DNA of 64,000 nucleotides from Pseudomonas berkeleyensis (GTDB taxonomy: Bacteria > Pseudomonadota > Gammaproteobacteria > Pseudomonadales > Pseudomonadaceae): the NCBI RefSeq assembly GCF_014109765.1, contig NZ_CP059139.1:3414001-3478000 (forward strand), written 5' to 3'. The notes beneath the pieces were generated by a model, which was not told where the DNA came from, did not search any database, and saw only the letters and a list, made by a program, of their open reading frames with translations. Numbering within the stretch: the stretch's first letter is position 1; each line of letters begins with the position of its first letter. This document shows positions 17,928-28,000 of the stretch, piece by piece. Made by a program: the position numbers and the translations under genes.

Positions 17928-19601
17928 CTACGCCAAACGCCAGCTGGCAGAAAGCGCGTTCAAAAGATCCTTCTGGCGAGCTTCAACCTGCGCAGGCGTC
18001 CACTCATGCTGGTGCAACACTTGGCTTGTCAAAGCATACGGCGTTACGCCACTGCTACCGGCGAAATACGCGGACTTTTTCTTGGCAAAGTCATAGTTCA
18101 GGGCCTTAGAATTTCTGGCACGCGTCAGAGGCACCAGGTTCGCCAAGCGATGCAACCATTTCATCCGCATAACGGCGTCTGGCCAAGTGGTTGCCCACTC
18201 ACTAGCAGGATCGACAGTTTGAGGCAGGATGTGCTCGATTGTCAGGACATTCGGCGTGTAGTTAGCCGCCATCGCGGAGACAAATGAGTCCAAGCGCAGG
18301 ATCAAATAGTTGCGACGCCGGGCGGTCATCTCATAGACGTTCCCATCCAGAGCTCGCAACATCTCAGCGCACTCACCTGGCGTTAGCTCGACTCTGTCGA
18401 CGTAAACCCCTTTCAGAATGTCCTCGATGACCAGGGCATAACGCTCGATACGCTGGTTCACATTCTTGGCGGTCAGGTGCAGGAAGGCTGCTAGGCGTTC
18501 AAGCCGAGAAATGAAGTCCAACACAGCCGCGGCATCGTTGCCTTGTCGGGCTAGGAAGGCAATCGCCACGGGTAACCAGTCTGAGTTGTCAATTCTGTTC
18601 AGCCACGTGAACAGCTCGTTAATTTTTTCCGCCGATGAAGTCGAGACGTACTGGCACTGTTTGGCGATCAAATAGGCCTCTGCGTAGGGCGCAACCACCT
18701 CATCGACCAAAGCCTCAGAGGACGTCACCTGACTCAGCACGTGATCCTTGAACTCTTCAAGCAGCATGCGCCGAGCCTTAAAGCGGGCATAGATCATCCG
18801 AATATGACCAAAAAGCTCGTTAAAGCCATCGCGGCCGGTCGCAACCTCAAGGTCTTCCCAGCGATCATTGAAAGCTTCACGCTTGTCTTCCGGAAGCTTG
18901 CCGATGACCTCCGCTTTAATGATATCTGTCGGTAGAAGATCCAAGCCTCGGTTGTTCAAAACCGAGAAGACCCTGAAGGCCGACTGTTGACTTGGGGTGG
19001 TGACGGTAACCAGAAAGCAGCGCATCAGCAGAAACGAACCGAAGTCGACTAAAGCGGCCTCATCACCTCGAAATTTTTCCTGAAGCCGGTCTCTCAGCAG
19101 ACGAGCATTTCCTTGTATGTTTCGCTGCGACTCATTATCAAGTTGAGCAGGATCAATCTGTACCAGATCATCAAATCGAAGCGCTTGCACATACTGAGCA
19201 AAAAAGCCGCGATCCCTCTCCCGCAGTGCCAAACGAGGCTTGGGATTGAGCTTCAACGCCACGTTCCCTGGCTCACGAATAAAACTGTAGAAAGAGGAAT
19301 GATTGTCCCCGGACAACAGAGACGTCAGGGCTGACAGCAAAATCGTCAAGGTTGTTAAACGCTGCTGCCCGTCAATAACCTCAGCTGCAGGCTTACCCTC
19401 ATCCTTAATAAGAACAATCGATCCCAGAAAGTAGCTGTCCTCGACCTCATTCCTAAAAAAATCATAGAGGTCATCAAACAGTTCACCTGCCTGATCTTTT
19501 GTCCAAGCATAAGGGCGCTGATAAGGTGGGATGACATAGTCGAATTCAGAGCTAAATATTTTTGACAGCGGATATTCGGCACCACTAATTTTCTTGCTCA
19601 T
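17928..19601 (-). CDS. DUF262-DUF1524 protein, GmrSD/BrxU-like type IV restriction nuclease
   Basis: This 557-residue protein has both halves of GmrSD fused. The N-terminal DUF262 domain carries PPYQRPYAW (25-33) and DGQQRLTT (77-84), the ParB-like nucleotide-binding motifs. The C-terminal DUF1524 HNH-type domain carries TIEHILPQ (His457 region) and later N/K residues (NLVPLTRARNSKALN). Such proteins cut DNA bearing modified cytosines. BrxU, a GmrSD relative, is encoded inside the BREX cluster of Escherichia fergusonii and covers phages whose DNA modifications block BREX. I chose the ATG at 19601 (GAGG 7 bases upstream) over the GTG one codon earlier. Confidence 0.85.
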   Translation of the reverse strand: MSKKISGAEYPLSKIFSSEFDYVIPPYQRPYAWTKDQAGELFDDLYDFFRNEVEDSYFLGSIVLIKDEGKPAAEVIDGQQRLTTLTILLSALTSLLSGDNHSSFYSFIREPGNVALKLNPKPRLALRERDRGFFAQYVQALRFDDLVQIDPAQLDNESQRNIQGNARLLRDRLQEKFRGDEAALVDFGSFLLMRCFLVTVTTPSQQSAFRVFSVLNNRGLDLLPTDIIKAEVIGKLPEDKREAFNDRWEDLEVATGRDGFNELFGHIRMIYARFKARRMLLEEFKDHVLSQVTSSEALVDEVVAPYAEAYLIAKQCQYVSTSSAEKINELFTWLNRIDNSDWLPVAIAFLARQGNDAAAVLDFISRLERLAAFLHLTAKNVNQRIERYALVIEDILKGVYVDRVELTPGECAEMLRALDGNVYEMTARRRNYLILRLDSFVSAMAANYTPNVLTIEHILPQTVDPASEWATTWPDAVMRMKWLHRLANLVPLTRARNSKALNYDFAKKKSAYFAGSSGVTPYALTSQVLHQHEWTPAQVEARQKDLLNALSASWRLA

Positions 19602-19621
19602 CACTCGCCCTCAAAGCGACC

Positions 19622-20455
19622 TCAAGAATCAAACTTAACAAGCAAGGTCAACGAATATTCCTCTTCCCTAGTGGCGACACTCTTATACCCTGCCGAAACA
19701 CCAAACTTACTTGGCAAATTAAGCCTTCCAACAATACTGAATGTGCTTTTTGCTTCACTTGAAAGACTAATTGTAACTCGCTGCTCGCGAACGGGATTGG
19801 TAGCGTCTGCTCGCTGCTCTATAAGACTGCGCATGACCCTATCACCCATCAGACTCTTACTCCTTAAAAAATTCTCAGCAGCTGCTATATCAGCCTCACG
19901 ACCATCCATTACTGTAGAAATAGTAAATTTCCGCGTAAGACTTTGGTCCTCTGACATCGCCATCTTCCCATCACCTTTTAATGGGCCAATATTGCCTTTC
20001 GCATCATATGCTTTCGATTGACCTTCTCGCTTTATTTCGACCTGCTCAGTTTCAACAAAATTAGCCCCCAGCAACTGACATAGCCTTGAGAAATGGTGGA
20101 TTTTTTCAATAGCAAAAACTTCAGCTGCTCGCTCAAGCTCGACATATGAATCTTTCTCATATGGGCTCTGAACCAAAACTGCCCCCGGTCGCGCCAGATC
20201 TGAATAAACGATATTCTCCAAAGCTTTAGACTGCCCTAGCTCGTCCTCATTTGGCGGATACTCGAGTACGAATGCCTCGTCATCATAAAGGAACTCTCGG
20301 CCTTCAAAGGTTGGGTCATTTCTAACAAGGCGGATATCATTTTTCTTCAAGACCACTATTGCCCGACGCGCACCATGAAAAGCAGGAAATTCACTCTCAC
20401 TCATTTCTCTCGAATCCTTACAAGAATCAGTATCAACTAACGGAGACGCAGTCAT
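19622..20455 (-). CDS. Unknown protein of the BREX-embedded GTPase cassette, 277 residues
   Basis: I do not recognise this protein. It begins MTASPLVDTDSCKDSREM when started at 20455, where ATG overlaps the upstream stop (TAATG), the usual sign of coupled translation; an ATG 7 codons earlier is also possible. The C-terminal third looks beta-rich with alternating hydrophobic residues (STFSIVGRLNLPSKFGVSAG, then EEEYSLTLLVKF). There is no signal peptide. The DNA is more AT-rich than the core BREX genes. It lies 20 bases before the DUF262 gene and 1 base into the 149-residue gene, so it belongs to a co-expressed set with the GTPase. Confidence 0.75.
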   Translation of the reverse strand: MTASPLVDTDSCKDSREMSESEFPAFHGARRAIVVLKKNDIRLVRNDPTFEGREFLYDDEAFVLEYPPNEDELGQSKALENIVYSDLARPGAVLVQSPYEKDSYVELERAAEVFAIEKIHHFSRLCQLLGANFVETEQVEIKREGQSKAYDAKGNIGPLKGDGKMAMSEDQSLTRKFTISTVMDGREADIAAAENFLRSKSLMGDRVMRSLIEQRADATNPVREQRVTISLSSEAKSTFSIVGRLNLPSKFGVSAGYKSVATREEEYSLTLLVKFDS

Positions 20456-20889
20456 TACAGGAATGGGAAGAGACATCCCATGGGGCGCTTTTTTTTTTGC
20501 TCTTCAGTCAAGCCCTGACTAACAGCATCTAAATACACAGGACTTATCGTACGTTCAATCGAATGAGAGATTTCCGTTAGCTGCCGAACCACATCCGCAA
20601 CCTGATCGCCCCCTGTCAGATCAATGCAAACGGATATTGGAGCGAGACGACCAGCAGCATCCAACTGTTCTGAAACAATCTCAACCACGCACAAAGGACC
20701 GCTACAGAACAGCTCAACGCCATCAGACGCAAAGACCTTGTCACCTTCACTGGTCACAGTTGATATTAAATCAGATGCTTGCTGTCGTTCTGCAGCAGCT
20801 CTACTCGGGAGATGCCGACCCTCCATGAACACGTGATCATCCGAATGATTATCTAGTGCCTGAGCGAATACCGCCAAGACCTTAGGCAT
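20455..20889 (-). CDS. Unknown small protein of the GTPase cassette, 144 residues
   Basis: No recognised domain. It starts MPKVLAVFAQALDNHSDDHVF with an 8-base overlap on the GTPase stop (ATGCCTAA); an ATG five codons upstream is a less likely start. A central VTSEGDKVFASDGVELFCSG segment looks like beta strands, and the C terminus is KKKRPMGCLFPFL, a basic stretch followed by a hydrophobic tail. This could touch the membrane, where the neighbouring GTPase is anchored, which is inference. It is tightly coupled to genes on both sides. Confidence 0.72.
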   Translation of the reverse strand: MPKVLAVFAQALDNHSDDHVFMEGRHLPSRAAAERQQASDLISTVTSEGDKVFASDGVELFCSGPLCVVEIVSEQLDAAGRLAPISVCIDLTGGDQVADVVRQLTEISHSIERTISPVYLDAVSQGLTEEQKKKRPMGCLFPFL

Positions 20890-21547
20890 TGTGCATCCAG
20901 CCAATAACTTTAATCACCAAATCCTCGGTATTTGACTGATTATTTAAGCCGCCCAGATAGAGACTTGGCATGGTCTTGAAGCTACTAAAGCAACGCTGAA
21001 GCTTCCCGACAAATCGATCATGGAAATCTCCTTGCTCATTCTCCTTGAGCATAACGAATCCTTTATCTAGGTCCATGTGAGTAGCAACAACTAGCAGCCT
21101 AGGTTTGCTTTTATGCTTTTCCTGCCACTCACTTATCAATTTAAGGTCATACTCTACTCGCCCCACATCCATTTCATGGGCTTTAATCAAATAGATAACA
21201 AAATCTGATGCATCATGCAGCTCTTTCCACTGCTGTATGGCTGCTTCACCACCAGGAAGGTCCTTAGTTTCTTTCAAATCAAGCTGCAAATCTTTTAACT
21301 TTAAACGATTGGCAGCAACCCGCTTTGCTGATGTCGTTTGCGCGTTGCCTTTGGGCAACTCGCCTTTAGACAAGAAAGTTAGCAGAGTGGTTTTACCCGA
21401 TCCTCTTGCCCCAAGAACAGTGACTTTCTTGCCCCTCAGAGCAATCACTAGTGAGTCCCAGGCTGCAACGACTTTGTCGCGTTTAACCCAGCCCCAAACT
21501 CCGACTGCGAGCCCACCCACTGCTGCCGCTACTATTTGCCAAGCCAT
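20882..21547 (-). CDS. Membrane-anchored small GTPase within the BREX operon
   Basis: This 221-residue protein has an N-terminal hydrophobic helix (residues 3-20, AWQIVAAAVGGLAVGVWGWV) followed by a Ras-like G domain. Motifs visible are P-loop GARGSGKTT (46-54), G3 DLPGG (96-100) and THMD (156-159), which stands where NKxD/TKxD specifies guanine. The start has AAGGAG 5 bases upstream. It lies 35 bases after pglX and overlaps the next gene. GTPases of this kind act as switches for partner proteins; the two coupled unknown genes are the natural candidates. I know of no standard BREX component of this type. Confidence 0.85.
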   Translation of the reverse strand: MAWQIVAAAVGGLAVGVWGWVKRDKVVAAWDSLVIALRGKKVTVLGARGSGKTTLLTFLSKGELPKGNAQTTSAKRVAANRLKLKDLQLDLKETKDLPGGEAAIQQWKELHDASDFVIYLIKAHEMDVGRVEYDLKLISEWQEKHKSKPRLLVVATHMDLDKGFVMLKENEQGDFHDRFVGKLQRCFSSFKTMPSLYLGGLNNQSNTEDLVIKVIGWMHNA

Positions 21548-21582
21548 GAAAACTCCTTTTTAAATATTAATACTCAAAGCTT

Positions 21583-24500
21583 CTATCGTTTAGCCAATTT
21601 TTTCTCGGCCAAGGTCAGGTGGTGGTCGTTGATGCGGGCGCCTTCTTTTTCGCCGTACTCAAGGCCCAAGGTGTACCAGGGGGCGCTGGGGACGTCGTTG
21701 CCGCGATCCTTTTTCCACTCGATGTTGAGCTTGGGCTTTTTGTTGTGGCGCAGGACTTCGGCAGTCATAAAGGGGCGGATGTTGAGGCGCACACCGTCGT
21801 TGAGGTCAGGGTTCCAGCCAATAGGCTGCTGCTCCAGAGGCTTCCAGCGTACGAAAATGTCGTAAGGGGCTTCGCCTTCGAGAATACGCACCAGACGGGT
21901 TTTCAGATCCTGTGCTGCAGCCAGGCGAGCATCGGCGCCGTCCACTTTCTCACTCGCGGCACGCTGCTGGTTGCTGATCCAGGTATCCAGGTAGGTGTAG
22001 ATCAGACGCTCCAGGTTGTTGCGGTCGAGCTTGTGGTAGTTGACCAAGGCGCTAAAGCCGTCCTTGAGGCCATCCCAGATCTGCCAGATAAAGGGGCGGT
22101 GATGGAACAGCTTGCAGTGCTGCTCGAAGAACTTGTCGCGCAGCCAGGACTCCAGGCTTTGGGCGCCGACCTGCTCCAATAGCTGGTTGCGAAGTTGGGG
22201 AGTCCAATCCGTGCCGAACGCCGCGTGCAACAAACTTTCCAGACGTTCAGCAGCCGCTTTCTCGCCGCGTAAAGGCGAAAGACAGACGATGCCATCGTCA
22301 TCGGAAAGGGCATTCAGCGGAGTGCAGCGAGCGATCCAATCGCGAGCCTCATCGGAGAGCTCCATCTCGAAGTCCGATTCTGCCGGCCAGTGGTAATCGA
22401 GCAAACGGGCAACGGCGACCTGCAGCGGCTCGGTAGCGGGCTGTGGGTGGCCGTGGAAGAGCCATTGTGTCGAATCGCAGGAGTAGGGCTTTGGCAACCC
22501 CTCAGGATAGAGCTCGGCGGCAATCTTTTGCCAATACGTCAAGTCAAACGGAACTTTTGCTAAAGTTGCACTTGTTACATTCAGCTTGTTATCTATAGAT
22601 CTAACTGCCTCGGCGTAGTCATCTGATAGGCTGTATACCCAAATAGGTAGAGTATACTTATCTTCTTTAGGCAGCATGATTGCCGCATTTTGATCAAATG
22701 GCACTCCCGCATATAGCGTTACAGGTAGGCTACCCATCCTACTAATTAAAACACCCCTCTTCCCCCAAGCCGATTTCCCTCTTTGATCCGAATCATGAAG
22801 TCGTGACCGCCTAATTTCTTTCGTCTCGCGAAGATGCCCAGCCTTTAAGTCATAATTAATAAGGAGGTTGCAGCCCCCAAATTCAGTACTCGCATTAACG
22901 CAAACCTGTTGAAGCACCCAAAATTCAGAAGGACCGATCAGCTCCCAGAACATGCGCTGGAAGCGAGGAGAATCACCATTTTGAATTCCAGCCAAGCTAT
23001 CAGCGAATTTAGATAATAGCTCTTTCCCTCCTTGCTCCACACCAACAAGAATACGGGAATCAGGATTTAAGAACTGCTCACTCTGGCTTATCTTCAGGAT
23101 ACTGGCATCAATGAGACTAACGGCCTTAGACTCTGCTCCCTGAGCACCTTCAAGATCAATGGTAAAAATATTACTAAACTTACTCGGCATCTTATTCTGA
23201 AACTGAGTAAGCACGACATTAACAACCTCGCCGGATATCCCGGAAAAAGCTCCAGCACCCAACTTCACAACCCAGTCTATTTTTATTTTTTCTAAAAGAT
23301 AATGACGAAGTTTTTCGTAGGACCCGCTTTGAAGCCAACTAGATGGAGATACAGCTTGCACTAGACCTTCGCTCTTACAAAGTTCCAGAGCTCTAAGAAT
23401 GAAAGCGGCTGCCAAATCATGGCGGCCGGCGTGGTATTGGGCCTCACAAAAGTCACGAAGTTTTCCGCACTGCTTGCGAATCCCAAGATAGGGAACATTA
23501 GTGACTATCAAATCAAATTGCTGAGATAAGATCTCTGCCGCCACAGCAAGGCCTTGAGCCACGATTGCAGCTTCATATAACTCGCTTTCTAAGGACTCGG
23601 CTAATGAAAGCGCCTTGCCAAAAAGGGGCTGCACCTGCCCCCAATCAGCTGTAATCAAATCACCTTTCAGGCTGCGAGCAGGATCAATCAGGGAACCTAG
23701 AATCGGCGCATCGCGGAAAGTGTCATACAGACGGGCCATGCCAGCTTTAATCTCGGCGTTGTGGCCGGCCAATGCCAACCACTGCTCACGTGGTGTCTGA
23801 ATACGCTGCCCCACACAAGCGATATTGAGCGTCGGCAAGCTGCGGTAACCGCCGGCACCAGGGTAACGCCAGGCTTCCAGAGCCACCGCAAAAGCTGCGA
23901 GCTCGACACAGCGCTGATCCAGCTCCAGGCCATGGAGGTTCTGGCTGATCACCGCATCAACGGATTGATCTGCTGACAGGCCTTCGGCCGCCATACGCAT
24001 CGGCACCAGCATCAACAAGGTGGCCACAAGGAAATGGCCGGAACCGCAGCACGGATCCAGCATCTTGAATTGCGCCAAGCTTTGCGGCCAGCCGTCAAAG
24101 GTACCTGCGGCAGGCACTTGCTCATTGGTGGAGGAATCACCTTCGGCAGATGCAGGCACAGTGCGCAGGTAGGTGAGTGGCAGCAGATCACGATGCTGCG
24201 GGTAGTGGGTCACCCACCAAGCGCCTAGGCTGTTATCCAGCAAGAATTGCACCATATAGGGCTCGGTGAAAAGCTGGGTTACGGGCGACAACTCGTCCGC
24301 GCCAATCTTCACGCCCGAAGCGTTCACTTCATCCTTCTTCTTGGCCTGCCAGTATTGGTAAACCCAGCCCAAGCTATCGGCCGCCTCGAAGGTGGCCTTG
24401 TCCAGATCAGCAATCAGCTTTTCCAACGCACGTACGTGGTTAAAGGCTAGGGGGACCGCCAAAGCGGGTGAGTCCGCACGAAATACCTGGGGCAGCATGC

Positions 24501-24915
24501 GTGAGGCCAGCTTGCCCGCCAGCTCCCAGCCATTGGCACAGCCTTCATCCGCTGCCAGCTCCTGGCACTCTTCCAGGGTAAGTGCGGTATGCGGGTCGTA
24601 CATCAGCAGGTGGTTCTGCTCCAGAAAGCGCGCAAACAGCATGCGGTGCCAATGCTCGTAGGCTATTTCCACACAAAGGCGCTGAGTTTCCTGCTGGCCG
24701 GTACGGGCATCGCGCAGGTCCCCCAGCTGACGACCATGGGCACGCAGGCGGTTGCGCAATGCACGCTGCTCGTCATCCAGGTAATTGGCCGCGCTGGCGT
24801 CGCCAACACTGAGCCGGGTGAGTGCCTCTTGCGCGGCTTGCTCGGCGATATCCCGCGCCTTGATGACGGTGGTTTCCAGTTGTTTGCGAAGCTTTTTGTC
24901 GAGGAACTCGCGCAT
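21583..24915 (-). CDS. pglX: BREX adenine-specific DNA methyltransferase PglX
   Basis: This 1110-residue type I BREX methyltransferase marks host DNA at the BREX site so that self is spared. The SAM-binding motif is DPCCGSGH (287-294). The catalytic motif IV reads TNVPYLG (473-476 is NVPY rather than the common NPPY). The C-terminal half, about 500 residues, is the target recognition part and is somewhat more AT-rich around 22.5-23.3 kb, as expected for a fast-evolving specificity region. The start at 24915 has AAGGA 7 bases upstream. It is separated from brxC by 160 bases containing an intergenic repeat. Confidence 0.95.
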   Translation of the reverse strand: MREFLDKKLRKQLETTVIKARDIAEQAAQEALTRLSVGDASAANYLDDEQRALRNRLRAHGRQLGDLRDARTGQQETQRLCVEIAYEHWHRMLFARFLEQNHLLMYDPHTALTLEECQELAADEGCANGWELAGKLASRMLPQVFRADSPALAVPLAFNHVRALEKLIADLDKATFEAADSLGWVYQYWQAKKKDEVNASGVKIGADELSPVTQLFTEPYMVQFLLDNSLGAWWVTHYPQHRDLLPLTYLRTVPASAEGDSSTNEQVPAAGTFDGWPQSLAQFKMLDPCCGSGHFLVATLLMLVPMRMAAEGLSADQSVDAVISQNLHGLELDQRCVELAAFAVALEAWRYPGAGGYRSLPTLNIACVGQRIQTPREQWLALAGHNAEIKAGMARLYDTFRDAPILGSLIDPARSLKGDLITADWGQVQPLFGKALSLAESLESELYEAAIVAQGLAVAAEILSQQFDLIVTNVPYLGIRKQCGKLRDFCEAQYHAGRHDLAAAFILRALELCKSEGLVQAVSPSSWLQSGSYEKLRHYLLEKIKIDWVVKLGAGAFSGISGEVVNVVLTQFQNKMPSKFSNIFTIDLEGAQGAESKAVSLIDASILKISQSEQFLNPDSRILVGVEQGGKELLSKFADSLAGIQNGDSPRFQRMFWELIGPSEFWVLQQVCVNASTEFGGCNLLINYDLKAGHLRETKEIRRSRLHDSDQRGKSAWGKRGVLISRMGSLPVTLYAGVPFDQNAAIMLPKEDKYTLPIWVYSLSDDYAEAVRSIDNKLNVTSATLAKVPFDLTYWQKIAAELYPEGLPKPYSCDSTQWLFHGHPQPATEPLQVAVARLLDYHWPAESDFEMELSDEARDWIARCTPLNALSDDDGIVCLSPLRGEKAAAERLESLLHAAFGTDWTPQLRNQLLEQVGAQSLESWLRDKFFEQHCKLFHHRPFIWQIWDGLKDGFSALVNYHKLDRNNLERLIYTYLDTWISNQQRAASEKVDGADARLAAAQDLKTRLVRILEGEAPYDIFVRWKPLEQQPIGWNPDLNDGVRLNIRPFMTAEVLRHNKKPKLNIEWKKDRGNDVPSAPWYTLGLEYGEKEGARINDHHLTLAEKKLAKR

Positions 24916-25017
24916 GAGTACGTCCTTGCCACAGCCAGTGCTGGGGTATTCAGTCGGCCTGCCCTATCAACCGGCAAGCCAAGTAATCAATTATTCAATT
25001 TTGTTGGCTCCGCTTGA

Positions 25018-25060
25018 GTGGGCTACGCCGCGCTGCGGCTAACCCACCCTACGGGCCACT
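25018..25060. repeat. Dispersed intergenic palindrome between brxC and pglX
   Basis: On the minus strand GTGGGTTAGCCGCAGC faces GCGGCGTAGCCCAC to form an imperfect stem with a very short loop. This GC-rich type of repeat is widespread between genes in Pseudomonas and relatives. It occupies the only sizeable gap inside the BREX operon (24916-25075) and might affect mRNA stability or read-through from brxC to pglX. Confidence 0.6.
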
Positions 25061-25075
25061 ATGCTGCGGGAGGAA

Positions 25076-28000
25076 TCAGACCATCACGGGGCCTTCCGCC
25101 AGCTTGGCCAGCAGCTGAGCCTCGATTTCCGTCAACCATTGGCGTAGCTGGGCTTCGTTTTCGAAGGTGCGCTTAGGCAGGCTGACATGCTGAACCTTGG
25201 GTTGCAGCAGTTTGACCGCTTCCTGGCGGGCGCTTTCAAACTTGGCAGCCAGGCTGTCTTTACGATCAGTCCACTGCTCCAGACTGGTGGTTTCCAGGCT
25301 GTCGATGACCTCTTCGCGGCTACCGAGGCTCAGCGCTTCAGGCTCAACCAAGCCTCGGCGAGCCAGTAGCTCATTCTGCTGGGCAGCAGAGAGCTGTTGC
25401 CAGTGACTATCTGCCACCAGCTCAGCCTGGCGCTTTTGGTATTCGGTTTGGAAGGCGCGGAAGTGGTGGTTGATCGCCTCACGCAGTTGGCTGACGGTGG
25501 TGCTGATCAGACTCTCGAGCGGATTGGGCTCGGCCAACAGGCTGCGATTGCTCTTGATGGCATCCACTTCGCCACTGAGCTTCTCACCGAAGGCCAGGCC
25601 CTTGCTAAGCCGCAGTAGGGTTTGCAGCAGGTCCCAATCACTGCGGCGGACACGCAGCTGTTCACCCAGGCTGCGCCAGGTGTCAAGCAACGGCTTGATG
25701 GCATCCTTGTTATCCAGCACCAACTTGAGCTGGGTATTGCCACTTTCCTTGGCGATCTCATCAATCAAGCTGGCGTCCGGACGCGCAGGCGCAGGCGCCT
25801 CACCGCCTGCCGCATAGTGCAGCTCGCGAGCCAGGTTGATCAGTGCCGGCAAACGGGCCTGCTCTTCACCTGGTGGACAGTCGATACCCAACGAGCTGAT
25901 CAAGCCACGGATCTTGATCAGATCCACCGGACGGATCGTCACAGTCTCAGGACGGAAGGTGCTCTGGGTGAGTTTCTGCCGCTCCAGGCTTTGCGCCGTC
26001 AGCGCATTGCCGCTGGCATCGGTGGCACGCAGTACACCCGCTGCAACCAGGGCGAACAACGCACCATCGATAGTGTCCTGCTGCCAGCCGTAGGGGGCTG
26101 CAGCAAACTGATCGCGGATCTCGTTGCCTTTCTTGGAAGCGCCGATGTAACGCAGGAGCGAGGCACATACCGGGTGCTTTTCGGTATCACCACTGAAACC
26201 CACGGCTTCCAGGGCGTTCTGACCGCCGTCCTTGCGGGCACGGTCGTAAACCTTGGCCCAATGTGGGCTGTCGGCCATATCGAATTCGCGGTAGAGGCGT
26301 ACCACGGAAGCTTGAGCGCCGGCTTGAATGCGCTCGGCAATGCTGTTGCCGTCTACTTCCGCACCACCGGCCTGTAGCACTTGTACGCCTGAAAGAATCT
26401 CCTTGAGAAGCTGGTCGACCTGCTTCTGTGCATCACGCTGGCGGGTTTCCATCGCCTTGCGGGCATCATCACCCGCTACGGTATTAGGCATACCGCGCAG
26501 GCTCAGGGTCGCATCGGCAGCTTCCTGATGGATGATGGCGTTGTTCAGCTCGGAACGGTTACGCGCGGGGATATAGAGGTAAAGCGTCGGCAGATCCGGG
26601 TTGGCTTTACGCGCCTCGGCCAGGAAAGATGATTCGTTCAGGCTCCAACCGTCCTGTACCCAGAGATAGATTTTCTGGCTGGCATCTTTGGGCACTTCTG
26701 CATCAAAGCAGGCGATTACCTGACGGTTCTCTTTGCACGCCCCCTGGGTGACACGGACCTTGGCCAATTCGGACTTGATTTGCTTGTGCAGCAGGTCGAT
26801 CCGGAAGTTCTCGACACGTTGCATATTGCCACGCAGGTCCGCCTCCTGCTGGCGGAAGGTGTCGTACCACTGGGCGCTTTCTTGGGTTTGTAGACGGTAC
26901 TCGACACCTGCACTGGTCTCCATGGCCATCAGTTGACCATTCTTGGCCATGGCCTCCAGTTGAACCGGGATGCGCGCGCGCAGTTCGTCTTTGCCCTGGT
27001 TGAGGTTATCTACCAGAAGGTCAGCCAGCATGTCGGCGGTGGCGCGTACACCACAGTCGGAAATCGAGTCTGTCGGCAGCTTGCCAATCAGCAGAATCAG
27101 CGAGAGCAGACGCGACTGCAGTTGCTGGTCGTTATCTCCAGCGGACAGCTCAGCGATACGTTCGTAGTCCTCCTTAGAGATGACACCGGTCTGCAACAGA
27201 TTGGGCGCGATCTGCTGATAGATAAAGTCGCCGGGTACGATATTGCCCAGCTCTTTCTCGGCCGTGGCCTTGGCGGCCTCATGGATGACTTTGAGCTGGT
27301 TGCGCAACTGCGAAACAGTGCCGGTGGTATCGACAATACGCAGCACCTTCTCCCAGAAGCGGCGGCGCACGGGCAACAGCGGGTAGTCGGCCAGCATGAC
27401 CTTCTCGTCATCCTGGTGATACTCCACCTTGGTGCCCCGCAGATGACGAGAAATCTCGCCCAGATGCTTGGTCAGAAGCGCCTGAACTGGCGCTCGCGCT
27501 GTTTCAAACTTCTGCAGAATGACTTTACGGATCACCGACTCGACATCAGTATCGCTGAGCATGATGGGAATCTGAAAGCGTCCCATTAAACGCTGCAAGT
27601 TAGTCATACCGGACAGAGCGTTCTGACCGGTTGCAATGAACAACAGACGATGACCGAAAGCAGAGTGTTTACAGCAGGTCTCGACAACCTCCTGGATCAT
27701 GTGCGCACGGTCTGCATCGTTACCCACGTATTGCTGGACTTCGTCGAGCACAACCAGGGTAAGTGGGAACTGGCCTTCGCGGTCCAGCGCATCGGAGATA
27801 GCCTGGACCATTTGGTCATTGGTCACATCGGTGACCGTGGGGAATTGACCTTTGAGCAGTTGATGCACGCCTTGCGTATCGCTGGCCATGTCCGGGTAGG
27901 CCCGGAGCAAAGCATTAGCAATTAGTGGCGAGACGTACAGCTTGCTCAGCTCACGCTCCCAGGGTTTGCCGGCATCTTCTACTGCCTGTTTAACGGCATC

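Noticed and set aside
21619..22182. 187-codon plus-strand frame opposite pglX
   Set aside because: Antisense shadow of a well-supported gene.
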